Source: Cymodocea nodosa
Lineage: Eukaryota > Streptophyta > Magnoliopsida > Alismatales > Cymodoceaceae
DNA: 64,000 bases
Direction: 5' to 3'
NCBI GenBank assembly: GCA_036874045.1
Contig: CM072346.1
Span: 12,996,001-13,060,000, forward strand
A program made the translations under genes and the position numbers. Positions 42,939 through 54,860 of this stretch are shown here, piece after piece. Position 1 is the first letter of the stretch. Each line of letters starts with the position of its first letter. The notes beneath the pieces were generated by a model. That model made no database searches and had not been told where the DNA came from. It saw only the letters and a list, made by a program, of their open reading frames with translations.

Positions 42939-45900
42939 TGGCAACTCCAAAATCCTTTTCTATCCACCCTTTCTATCTCATTAGACATTAGAAGAGAGTA
43001 TAAGATTGTGCATTGAGTTTGCTCACTTATATTCTTTCATTCCTTTCTTTATCTCTTATACAATTTTCATTTGCTTGATTGGCATATTTTCACGCATTTT
43101 AATTGATGAATTTTACATGCTTATGGTATACTTCATGGAGGTTATTTTAACACTTTTACCATGATTTGCAGTTAGATAACATTATTTATGCAACGACTTG
43201 TACATGTAAATAAATTAGCCACCAATGCTGTTGCATCTGAGATTATTTTTGGAACATCATATGCCATTATTTAATTCATGAGACGTTATTTATGGAATTA
43301 TCCACCTATGGAACTAATCACCGATGGAATTATTTACGTGGAGTTATATGATGGAATCATTGAGTATTGGAGATGATCGGACAGACATACACGTGGCATT
43401 AATTTTGAGCTATGGAGTTATCAATCGAAGAAAAAAAATAAATGACGATGGACTGGAGGTACTCCGATGCTTTTTCTTGAAGAAAAAAAAAATGATGTTA
43501 TTAGTCTAAGATTTATTCCTTTTGTATTAAAAGAAAATGCAAAGAAGTGGTTGTATGGTCAACCTACAAATTCTATTCATACTTGGAACCAATTTTGCAA
43601 AGTATTCCTAAAAAAATATTATTCTTTACATAAAACCATTAAGGTTAAGAATGAAATCAATTCATATAAGTAAAAGGTAGATGAATCATTCTCAGACATA
43701 TCTAGATAGGTTTAAAAACCTATTGATACAATGTCCACATCATGAAGTGGAAAAATGAAGGCTGTGCCAAATTATTTATGAAGGATTGACTTTATCCTTA
43801 TTTATGAAGGATTGACTTTATCCACCCACACCATGTTAGAGTCTATGTGTCAAGGTGTATTTATGAAAAAAAATGAGAACGTAGCATGAGACTTTTTAGA
43901 AGAGTTAGCAAAAAAGATCATGCTGTGGGAGAATACCACCAATAACAAGCCTAAGAAAAGTGTGCCTACAAGAGGGGTTTATTCTTTAGAAGATTCAATA
44001 GCCATAGAAGCTAAAATGGGTTCAATAATTAGGAGGTTAGAGGCTCTAGAAGTAAGAAATAGGATGCCTGAAGTAGCATCTACCCTAAGATGTAGTGGGT
44101 GCCATATGGTAAGTCATGTGGTTGAGGAGTGCCCATCTCTTATGGGGGCAATACAACTTTGAACCTGAACAAGTGAATGTTGCATTTATTAGGTCCCGAT
44201 ATGATCCATATTTTCAAACTTACAACTTAGGGTGGAGAAATCACTTGAATTTCTCATGGAGCCAACAAACAAACCAAGTAGGAAACTCATTTTCTTTTAC
44301 ATTTTATGAAACTAATCAATTCCAAAATTAATATAGGCCCAATTCATCTATGACACAAAATGCTCATGCTAATTACCAACCACCCTCACACCCTCTAGGG
44401 TTTACCAACTATGATAGAAGATTCACTACATTAGAGAGGGGGATGGAAGTTGTAACTAGAGCTAACAATCAAGTGATAATAAGAATGGAAGCAAAGATGG
44501 ATGCATAGTTTGGTCAATTAGTTTTGACATTAGAGAAAAGGGAGTAAGGGACCTTACCTAGTCAATTAGTTCCCAACACAAGGAGTCAAATTAGAAATGA
44601 CCAACAAGTGCATATGATTTAGAATGATCATGTAGATCAAGATCACACTCATCAAGTCAATGCTATCCATACCCTTAGGTCAAGGAAGCAAGTAGATAAT
44701 AGAGTAATGGAATCTAGGGTATAGGAGGCTAAAGAAGAAAATCAAAACATAGAGATCCTAGGTGAGAGTCAAAATACATCTATACCTTTAGCTCCACCAC
44801 CTAGTCTCTCAAAAGAGAATGGGTTAGAGTAGAACCTAGGAATGAACATAGTGAGACATGTAGAAATCCCGTAGCCCCATTCCCAAGTAGGCTTAGGAGG
44901 AAGGAAGATGCCCATGCAGAAAAAAGTAAGTGTTTGGGGAAGTAAATGTTAACATTCCTCTTTTAGAACTTATTCAACAAGTCCATTCTTATGCCAAATA
45001 CTTGGAGTTATGCATAAAGAAGAAACCATCCAAGGTACTTAAGCAAGTGTTCTTAGCTACTGATGTTAGTTCTATTTTTTCTAAAAATTTACCTCAAAAA
45101 TACAAGGATTTAGGAATGCCTACCATGTCATGTGTTATATGAGAAACTAAAATTGAGAGAGCATTATTAGACTTAGGAGCAAACATAAATGTTATGCCTA
45201 CTTAGTTTATAAGCAACTTGGTATTGGTAGTATGAAGCTCACCAAAACTATTATGGAATTAGCTTATTGATCCCTTAGGAGACCCTTAGGGGTGGTTAAG
45301 GATGTGTTAATCAAGGTTAGAGATTTTGTTTATCTTGTTGACTTTGTCATTATAGAAACTTAAAATTTGACTAACCGAAAAGGTCAAACTCCTATCATCT
45401 TAGGATGTCCATTCTTAGCAACATCAAATGCACTTATTAACTATAGGAATGGATCCATGAGACTTACATACGGAGAGTTAACAATTATGCTTAATGTCTT
45501 CAAGGTTAATGGGGAAGTTAGTAAGGATGTGCTGCTAGAAACATTTGAGGTTAAGATAATTGATGTTGTTGTAGAGGAAGAAGAATTTTTAAATGTACAC
45601 GAAAGTCCTCTAGAAGATATAGAGTTTGAGTAAGGATTTTTTGATCAAGAGTTCGAAGATATTTATAAAGATGAATCGAAAGCTTTAGCCATCCCTAAGG
45701 AGTTACAAGTGGTAGCCTCTAGTGATGCCATTATTTATGTACCTAAGACTTTACCTTGACCTTCCATAGAAGAATTTCCCACTTTAGACTTAAAACCACT
45801 CCCTAAGGACTTGAAGTACTCATTTTTAGGGGAGAATAACACTTCCAATTATAATTGTTGCTAGTTTGACACCTAATCAAGAGGAAGAGGTATTAGAAAT

Positions 45901-47450
45901 CCTAAAGAAAAAAAAGGAGGCTATAGGTTGGACCATGGTTATTATCATAGGTATCTACTCTACTATTGTCCAACATAGAATTCACATGGTTGAGGATGCT
46001 AAGCCTATTAGAGAGTCACAAAGGAGGCTAAACCCAACCGTGAAGGAAGTAGGGAGGAGGGAAATATTGAAATGGTTGGATAATGATATTATTTATCTCA
46101 TATCTAATAACATGTGGGTGACCTTATTCAAACAGTTCCCAAGAAATTAGGAATTATTGTAGTAGAAAAGGAAAATAATGAGTTACTCATGTGTAGACTA
46201 GTTGGTACATGTGCATTGACTATAGGAAATTAAATGTTGTCATAGGAAAATATCATTTTTCTCTACGATTTATTGATCAAATGCTTGAGAGGTTAGTTGA
46301 ATATGCCTATTGTTGCTTTTTAGACAGATATTCTGGTTATAATTAGATCCATGTTACTCTTAAGGATTAGGAGAAAATAACTTTTATATGCCCATTTAGA
46401 ATCTTTGCTTATCATCAAATGTCTTTTAGACTATGCAATGCATTAGTGATATTTCAACATTGTATGATAGATATATTTTTTGACATGGTAGAGAAGTTTT
46501 TAAAGATTTTTATGAATGACTTTTCCATCTTTGAGGATACTTTTTTTGAGTGCCTCTATCATCTAGATAAAGTATTAAAAAGATGTAGAGAAAAATACTT
46601 AACACTTAATTGGGAGAAATGCCATTTTATGGTGTAATAGGAGATGATCCTAGGTCATGTAGTTTCCAAGAGAAGGTTAGAGGTTGACAAAGCCAAAGTT
46701 GATTTAATACCCAACCTACCCCCTCCCACATTTGTAAAGGATGTAATAGCTTTCCTTAGCCATGTTGGTTTCTATAGATGGTTCATTAAAGATTTTAGTA
46801 AAATAACTAGTCTATTAACTATCTTATTAGTAATGTGCATTTACACTTACTACCAAATAATCACTCTTGTAAGAACTCTAAAATTAATTATGTTTGGTTA
46901 GAAGCAGAACTAAGATGAGTGATTACTTGGGAAGTTCTTATGTAATGCTTATAAGCAGTAGTGCTAACTTTGTTTAAGCGTTGGTAAACTTTAAGTCATT
47001 TTTGCAAAACTTATCCTAGATGCCAATAAGTAGGAAAAATTTCTAGAAGAAATATGATACATTTAAATCTTATAATAAAAGTGAAGATTTTTGATGTCTA
47101 AGGAATAGGCTTTAGGAGGCCATTTCCTTGTTTAAAGGGGTTTTTATATATTTTGTTGGTAGTTGGTTATGCCTCTAAATGGGTGGAGGTTATACTTACA
47201 TGAGCAAATGGTAACAAGGTAGTGATTGCATTTTTAAAATCTAACATATTTACTAGATTTGATGTACTAAGAGCTATCATTTGTGATAGAGACACTTAGT
47301 AATCAATCTTTTAAAACATTAATAAATAAATATAGAATCACTCATAAGTTAGTCACACCTTATCACCCATAAATCAATGGACACGTTGAAGTTTCTAATA
47401 GATAAATCAAATAAGTTTTAGAGAGGGCAGTGAAAATTTGATTAAACTTA
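42939..47450 (+). mobile_element. Decayed Ty3/gypsy retrotransposon, Tat/Athila type
   Basis: The order on the plus strand is as follows. A possible primer site TGGCAACTCC lies at 42939. Gag (LRFIPFVLKENAKKWLYG) is near 43505, and a CCHC-like knuckle (CSGCHMVSHVVEEC) near 44095. The protease block LDLGANINVMP is at about 45165, with ILGCPFLATSNA following. Reverse transcriptase includes RRLNPTVKEV near 46025, the active-site block FMNDFSIF near 46510 (family members have Asp where Asn is read) and LNWEKCHFMV. A truncated integrase core (YASKWVEV) is near 47170. Many stops and frameshifts are present, RNase H is largely lost, and the LTRs were not paired. It is a non-functional relic. Confidence 0.78.
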
Positions 47451-48124
47451 ATCCTTGCTTGAAATTCAGTTAGACAACATTGCACCATTAGATTGCATTT
47501 TCACCTTTGATATTCAATCTAATTGAAGAAAATTTCGATAAGATGGAACTCTACTGTTGACAACAGTATTTTCATTGGAGATGAATTTTCAACTTTGGTT
47601 TAAGCAAATAAAAATTTGGTTAGACTGTGTTTTGCTTTCGATCTAACCAAATTATTTTTAATCAGACTAAACACCCATCTCTTTAGTCTTTTTTTGGCTT
47701 TACAGATCTATTTTCAGTATTGTTGAACGGTCTAATCGATTTTTTTCTTTCCATTGACCTTTATTTTCAGTGCAACCAATTTTTTTTATTTGACGAAATC
47801 TCTACCACATCAATACCTACATGACATATGCTATATCGTTTGACATGCAACAACAATCAAGTAATGGCATGTGGCTAGCTTCACCATGTCATTTGCCGTG
47901 TTGGTTGCCATATTAGTGCCATGTGGCATCATCGTCAAATCGAATTTTTGGTGAAAAATGACACTGAGGATTTTCTTTTCAGTTTGATTGAAAATGACAT
48001 CGTTTGGCATGCATCACATCATTTGGTATGTGACGACTTCTCGTTAGTCCTTCACTTCGATGTCATCATCGTAGACCAATCAAGTGATGGTATGTGTTAA
48101 TCTCAGCATACGTACGTAATCTAT
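47451..48124. other. Intergenic, no recognisable gene
   Basis: The stretch contains short recurring CATGTGGC- and TTTGGCATG-like phrases but nothing codable. Confidence 0.4.
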
Positions 48125-48649
48125 TTAATAATTACGTAACCCATCTGTTCGTGGTCCCGGTCGAAGATGGATGTGAAGTAGTCGACGACGGCGGCCGTTG
48201 TAGTGGTAGGTGAAGGACAAGGTCTCCTTCCACGGCAACATGGCGGAAAAACGGTCGGCGTGAGCTCCAACGTAGCCCCACAAGCTGTCCGGCTTCTTGG
48301 AGGCCCTCAGCTTCTGAGCGTGCGGCAGACGGAAGAGCACGTCCTCGCAGTTCATGGCGTCACGGATCAGCCCCTGGTCCACGCCATGGTTGATGACGTA
48401 GAAGAACCCGTGGGCCTGACAGGCGGACCTTACCAGCTCAACAGCCCGCAACGTGAAGCAGGAGTCGCCCTGGAAGAAGCCGGCGAGTTCGACCACCGGA
48501 GCGTCGAGCTCCTCCGCTGACTTGGTTCTATCCTCCTCCGGCCACATGAATTCTGCATGTCGTAGACCACCGGCCAGTCGGTGGGCAGATTCCGTTCCTT
48601 GTTTCTTTATTTTTACCACATATGGTCTTGTCATGATTTCTTCCAACAT
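48125..48649 (-). pseudogene. GA20ox: Gibberellin 20-oxidase gene fragment (N-terminal part), frameshifted
   Basis: GA 20-oxidases are cytosolic 2-oxoglutarate/Fe(II) dioxygenases that make the C19 gibberellin precursors. The minus strand encodes most of the N-terminal DIOX_N region: EFMWPEED, LDAPVVELAGFFQGD, HGFFYVINHGVD, FRLPHAQKLRA and GYVGAHADRFSAMLPWKE. A different frame just upstream reads TDWPVVYDMQ, and another just downstream reads VVDYFTSIFDRDHEQMG, so at least two frameshifts separate parts of one ancestral exon. Sequence ends right after QMG; the iron-binding His-Asp-His and the RxS region are missing. The GC-rich coding DNA stands out sharply from AT-rich flanks, as expected of a fragment moved from elsewhere. 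The 48650-49640 flank shows nothing recognised. Confidence 0.8.
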
Positions 48650-49659
48650 TTTTTGAAATAAATGTTTAGTCCAAAGTTCAAGTTCAAATATTTAATATTT
48701 TTTAGGAAACTTTTCTGAAATTGCATGTTTGTCCATCATTTTTTTTTTACTTATCGAAGTATATTTTAATGATAATAAAGAATTTTATCATATTATTAAC
48801 ATTTAAATTTTCAAATTTATACTTACAATTGAATTTCTTATTTCTGTATTAAAAAAATTAAAAACAATCTATAACGCATTTGGCGCTCACGTAATTATTA
48901 GAGACGTAGGTTTGTAAAAAAAAAATCTTCCATATTTTTCTCTCCAACTTTATTGCATCGGTGTTTAAAGTCCAAGGAAATTCACACGTAAGATTATTTC
49001 AAATTGAAAATGTGCAAATATTTATTATAAAATCAAATATCTCGATTCACCGTACCATTAGATTTGCGTCTCAATGTTTTATTTGTTTTTATCTTCAAAT
49101 AAAGGAGATGTTCGTTTTCCAAAAAAAAAATGAAGAAAAAGAAAATCCGAAAAATGTTTTCAAATTTTGCTGGTATTTGTGTATTTGAACTTTTTTTATT
49201 TATTTTGTGGACAAATATAGAAGATGGAGTTTTTCAAAATTTTCAACTTACACCTTTAAAATTTATTTTTCGCCTATCGAGGATTTACTTTAAGGGTGAT
49301 TAAATTAAGTAATTAAAGATTCAATTATGAATTAAGGATTTGATTTGGAATTAAGAATTACTTAGGATATTAAATTAAGTAATGTGAGTAATTTAATTAT
49401 GTGATTCAAATAATTTAAGGAAGTGATTTAAATGATTTAATTAAATAAGTTAACCATTAAATTAGATAATTAAAGATTAAATCAAATGATTTTCTGCCAC
49501 ATATATAAACACTTAAATTTAAATTTCTATCAGATACATAAATTTTAATATTTATTATTTTTTATCAGATATACAAACAGAATTAAAATTACTTTTCGTT
49601 TTTTTTTACATTTATTTTCTTCATTTTTCCTTTTTGCCATTTGCACAACGGACTCGAAG

Positions 49660-49848
49660 TTAAGAAGCCCAACTTGGCTACCGGAAAAGCCCAAGTCGGT
49701 TGAGTCGTCTGTTCCCTCCCCTGAGTCCCCTCCCTATGAAAACAGATCACATTGACGCCACCACTTGGCCTGGCATTCAGTAGTATTTCACTAGTCGCCG
49801 GTAGCAGCGCTCGTCCCTCGCACCTCACCTTCACCTCTTCGGCACGCA
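49660..49848 (+). promoter_or_regulatory. Likely promoter/5' UTR of the zinc-finger gene
   Basis: Two AAGCCCAA motifs (near 49665 and 49687) match the TGGGCTT-type site II/telo-linked elements common in promoters of broadly expressed plant genes. The C/T-rich leader up to the ATG fits a 5' UTR. No clear TATA box is seen. Confidence 0.4.
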
Positions 49849-51419
49849 ATGGCTTCGGCGAAGGTGTGCGCTTCTCCCTGTTCGTTAAATCTAGGTTTTC
49901 GAAGAGAAGAGCTTCTCCCTGCGACTAGGGCTCGTTCTCTCTTATTTTTATCTCCCTGACGTTTGTATTGCAATCGGTGGTGTTTTCTCTCTTCTAGGCT
50001 GAAAGTCGTGACTCTTTTGGATCGAAGAGGTCCCGTAACGAGGGTAAGATGCGAACCTGACTCTGATTGTAGGTCGGCTTGAATACTTTTCCTCGTTGTT
50101 CCTATTTTTGGTAGCGCATGGAAGATTCTTTCTAGTTTCTAGAAATTACCGATCCAACTTGAAAAGAATATTTGATCATTAATATGGAACTATTCGTGCT
50201 TGTCCCCATGCTGGAAATCGCCACAACAAATGCTAGGCACATATGACATTTGGACTGCCATAATCTTACATGATTTTCATTCTAAGGAATATTTTTGTAT
50301 GATCAAAATACCTTTATTATGCAATCACATATTATTTATGTCTGCTTAATGAAAAGGAATTTATTATCAGGTATGCGGTTTGGAGATTGGACATGTCCTA
50401 AATGTGGAAATATAAATTTCGGATTTCGAACTGAATGCAATCGTAGTCATTGTGGTGCTCCCCGACCATCACTCAGTCCTGTAAGACATTTACATTTGTT
50501 TTCTTTCTTTTTCATTATTTTATTGTCATTTTTTATTTTGCATTTAATTTATCAAAAACAATTAGACTTTATATTGGCCATGAGCTTGCATTAATTATTC
50601 CATGATTAAAAAGATTAAATATTGATGTGCTAATAGAAGTATGCTTCGATAATTACTATTGGGAAATAAAATGCTTTAGATCATATACATTAAATTTTAC
50701 TGAAGACTTTTTTTTGTTTCTCATTTGGAAAATAACTTGTTTTGCTATTCTTCCTTCCTTTTTCTTTATAGAGGATTGGATCGGTACCTTTGCCTGGGTC
50801 CTTTGATCGTTCTGCATATTATGGTGGTGGTGGGTCTATACCATCAATGCCAGTTGGCATGTCTAATGGATACAGAATGCCACTTACTTTTCCTGGGATG
50901 CGTTATGACTATGGACTACATGCAAATTCGCAAATGCCATATGGTCTTCTTCCTGGATATGGTCCACCTGGACCGATGGGAGGTTCAATTTCTCTCTTAT
51001 CCTCCACTTTCCTTGTCTTTGTACTCATCCTTTGGTCTCTTTTTCTGTATGCATGTGCAAGTGTGTTGCTGTGTTAAACATGTTTTCTATTTGTGGATTC
51101 CCATGCTGCTGTCAAATGATGTTGATGCCACATTATCATGACCTTTTTTCTGTATGCCACATTTTGCTAATGCCATGACCTTTTATAGGAATAAATTATG
51201 GCCATGGCCTTGGCATGGATGGATTGGGCTATGATTATCATGGATCTCCAATGCCTGTAGGTTTTATTGAGTTACAAGTTGTTAATGTACTGTTTTATTA
51301 TTACATTATCTTATATTATTTTGATTGTTTATTTTGTCATTTAGGTTCCTGGTTCATGGCATGGAGAGATATTACTTGATAATAATGGATCACGAAAACG
51401 TCGTGGTGGTAATAACTAA
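49849..51419 (+). CDS. RanBP2-type zinc-finger protein, six exons, 174 residues as read
   Basis: Exons 49849-49863, 49998-50043, 50371-50480, 50772-50982, 51189-51256 and 51345-51419 join in frame with GT-AG borders and end in TAA. The protein begins MASAKAESRDSFGSKRSR. Exon 3 carries one RanBP2-type finger (GDWTCPKCGNINFGFRTEC, NRSHC), a small Zn-binding fold that typically binds single-stranded RNA. The rest is Gly/Pro/Met/Tyr-rich (GPPGPMGG, YGHGLGMDGLGYDYHG). Arabidopsis relatives of this layout (At1g67325-like) are longer and carry further fingers after an SRKRRG-like stretch. Here SRKRRGGNN then stops, but a GT at 51409-51410 in the same phase could be a splice donor leading to more exons. 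None were found before the copia element at 51.9 kb. Nuclear or cytoplasmic RNA binding is inferred from the finger. Confidence 0.8.
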
Positions 51420-51930
51420 TAAGATTGCCTATTTCTTTTCTTTTACACATGTGGCAACCAATTCCCAAACATTTCTTATTATTTAGTCATATTTAGTGTG
51501 GTATAATATTAGGTGGAAGGCTACTTTTATGATCACATTTATAATTTTTTACACTCTTATTATTCATGACATTATTTTCCTTTATCATTTATACCATTAA
51601 CTATTGGTTTCTTTTGTCTAATGATCTTTGCTAGATCTTATTTTATGTGCTTCTTATTTAACCATTTCATTGGAGATTGTGCTTTGATATGCCCTTTTGC
51701 AATTGGTTGGTGTTATCTTGGCTTGTGAAGCAATTTGGATGGATGCTGAGATGGAATTATGGACTTCAAATACAATTAGGAATTTTGGACTTTATACATT
51801 CTATAGTGTATGCCTACATTTTAATGATAATAGAGGTAGTGCATATTCGTTGTAAAACAATAGATACCTATGGTCTTACATGTGGCCTATTGGATTGTTT
51901 ATAGGATGGTTATTAAGGCAAAGACCAAGG

Positions 51931-54860
51931 TGTTGGATGTGAAGACAGTTGGTTAACCATTGAAGACATCTAGTCTTGACCAAATGAGCGTTAGTCAAAT
52001 TGAAGGAGAAGTGACGGTTGTTTAATGGACTGGAGATGGTTGAATTGAAGGAAGTGTTGGATGAACCAATAGCTAGAGTTGGCATAGTAGTGGCGTTTGA
52101 TGGGAGTGCATTGGGTGTGAGTGATCAAATGTTTGATGCTACAGTGGACTCATTGGAGTCTCCGATAGTCAAACATTGGAGGCAGTAGGAAACTCTGAAG
52201 TTATAGTGGATGTTGTTAGAGTGGTTTTGTCTAGTGGTGGTATACTAGATGTTTGATGGTGTAGGTAGCATCAAATTGGTTTGTCCAGTGCTGTTTGATC
52301 AGAAAAATAGGATGTTTGATGGTTCAAGTGTTTCTAGAAGTTTAGTCATATTGATAGGATGCTCAATTAGACTAAAGTGAAGTAGATGTTGCTAGCAGTT
52401 TGTTGGAAGGTTAGTGTGCGTTTCAGTGAACAGTAACTCAAAAGGTTAATGTAGACCGTCAGATGTGAACCCTAAAGTTAGTGTTAGGTGATAATCTTTG
52501 AAGATTGCGGGAGTTAATCCTAAGTGTAATCTATTGTAAATGGTAATATAATCCTAAGTGTGCCCTATTTAAAGGTTGTAACCAAATGCCGTAAGTGTGC
52601 ATAGGTAACATTTCTTTTGAAGTATGTGCTGCCACCAAAGATAATCATAGTGAGAGTTAGCATTGCCATGAATGTAGGTTGTTGCTAAACCACATATATT
52701 CCTATGTCAATGGATGTGTGATTTTTATCTCTTTCACTACAATTCTTTAGGAGTTCAATTTGAGTGTGAGAGCTTGTGTTGGTCAGTATGCGAGTGGTAT
52801 TGACACCTCATTACTAAAGGAGTATGGATTCTAACAATTGGTATTAGAGTTGAGGGTCGCGAGATCAAGTCCCTACATACGCATGTATGCATGTGTGGTT
52901 GGGAGGAAGTGCTCTGTGTCCATTGAGTGATAGCTGCGTGGTGGCAGTTGGCAAGGGAAATGTCTGTATTAGGATCAATACTAAAGGTGTGTCAAAATCG
53001 AAAGGTGTTAAATACGTCCTTGATCTAACAAAGGGTTTAATTTTCATCGATCAGTTTGACTATGAAGGTTATTCTATTTGGTGTGGGGGGGGGGAATTGT
53101 AGAGTAACAAGATGAGCTATAGTGATTTCCCATAGAAAGAAGGTGAGCTCTCTTTTGTAACACCAAACAAGAGAGAAGAGATTGCAGTTGGTGGTTGCAT
53201 TTCTAAAATGACTTTGAAGAAGGTTTAGATATGTGTGAGTAAAGGGGGAAAACAATGAAACTACAAGAAAGAATTTCTAGTGTGGAATTCGATGAAAACT
53301 GCTACTATCAAAGGTAGAGAGTGGACTTTTCAAGGTTAGTTTCAAGTGTTGAAGAAGAGGAAGTTGGCCTTAGTGCATACAAGTGTTTGGAGACCAGTTT
53401 CTATTGAATCTTTAGGTGGCTCATGATCTTATGTCACTTTCTTGGATGACCACACTAAGTGAAAGTGTGAGTTTATTTTCTAAAGCATAGGAGTGATGTG
53501 CTTGATGCTTTCAAGAAGAGAAATTAGAGGTGGAGAATCAATCTTAGAAAGTAGATCATTTGTAGATGTCTGTAGATGGATGGTTGTAAGAGGTGTCGTA
53601 GTAGTGAGTGAGAGTTTTATTATAGAGAGTAGAAAATCAGGTTGATCAAGGGTAATCTTGGTGTTCCACAACAAGTGAAGGTTGTTGGAGGAGTGCACAA
53701 ATAGGGAGAGGGCCAAGAGCATGAGACTAGATGTTGGCCTATGCTTGATTAATTGGGAACCTTCCGTCTATCGAGGCCTTGGGACTTTGAAAGAGGAGTA
53801 GATAGGAAAGAAGGTTGGAAACACTTAGTTAAGGATGTGTCATGAGTGGGCACATCAATATTGGTGCAAGTAATGATCTAAGGGTTAGGATATATTACCT
53901 AATAGGTATGAATTTGAAGGTTTTGATTATCGAGTGTAAGATAACCAAAATGAGAGTATTTTGATAGTGAGGATGTCAAGATGGATCCACCACTTATACA
54001 CGCACAGGTGGATTTGTTTTTGGTAAACCCCTTCAGTGAATGTGTTGTAGGCATCTAGTAGGAGTGTGTTGGGGCTTAGCAAAAGACACGGAAGGTGAAG
54101 AGCAGTACTAAAGTTGTCAAGAGAATTTCAAGGGTGATTAAAATTTGCAATGGAGTGTTGGAAGGTGATGCTACAAAGAAGACTTCAGAAAGACCTGAAG
54201 TAAGGCAACATCCAAGGTTAGAATTTTCTAAGTTGTAGGAGAAGAGGAGATGCATAAACGTGTGGAATTCTCCCAAGCATTGCACATTAGATTATATAAT
54301 GTTATTAGATAATGAAGGGCCAAAGCATAGATTTAAAAAAGTGCTAGAGAGGCTCAGTTGAGTGAGAGTCTGTCAAGAGGAACAGATGATTCTCTAAAGA
54401 AGAAGGACAAGACTCAAGTGTTATTGTTGCTGTAGAAAGGAGGAAGAAGATCCCACCTAATGAGAGTTATTAGTAGGAACTTTGGGAGTAAGTGACAGTG
54501 ACTCTATACTATCTTTAAATGAGAAAGGTAGTAGGTCAGAATGAGGACCCAGTTAAGCTAATGTAGAGAGTGTGCACTTTGGAACTAGAATTGTGCAGAA
54601 CTCTTGTTGACCTCCAAGGTCTGTGAGAAATAGAGTTGTGATAGCTAGTTGGTGGTTCATTTAGTTCGAATGAACGAGTTGTGAAGGTTACAAGGAGTAG
54701 AAGCTTGATGAGTGGGAAGCTTAATCGTCAGTCTTTAAGTAAGAAATTGTTGAGTGTGTAGATAGTTAACCATTGAAGACATTTGATCTTGACCGAAGGA
54801 GTGTTGGTCAAACTGAAAGAGAAGTAACAGTTGATTAGTGGGCTAAAGATGAGGTTATCA
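51931..54860 (+). mobile_element. Degenerate Ty1/copia retrotransposon
   Basis: A 5' LTR of about 906 bp (51931-52836) starts TGTTGGATGTG and ends CTAACA. It is followed directly by a tRNA-Met primer site (TTGGTATTAGAGTT). The start of the LTR recurs at 54748 (shared TTAACCATTGAAGACAT) for only about 110 bp, so the 3' LTR is truncated. Inside, degraded frames read GVKYVLDLTKGLI near 53005 (protease/pre-integrase) and SIESLGGS with VTFLDDHTK near 53410 (integrase). Reverse transcriptase is mostly lost. It begins about 510 bp after the zinc-finger gene's stop. Confidence 0.75.
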
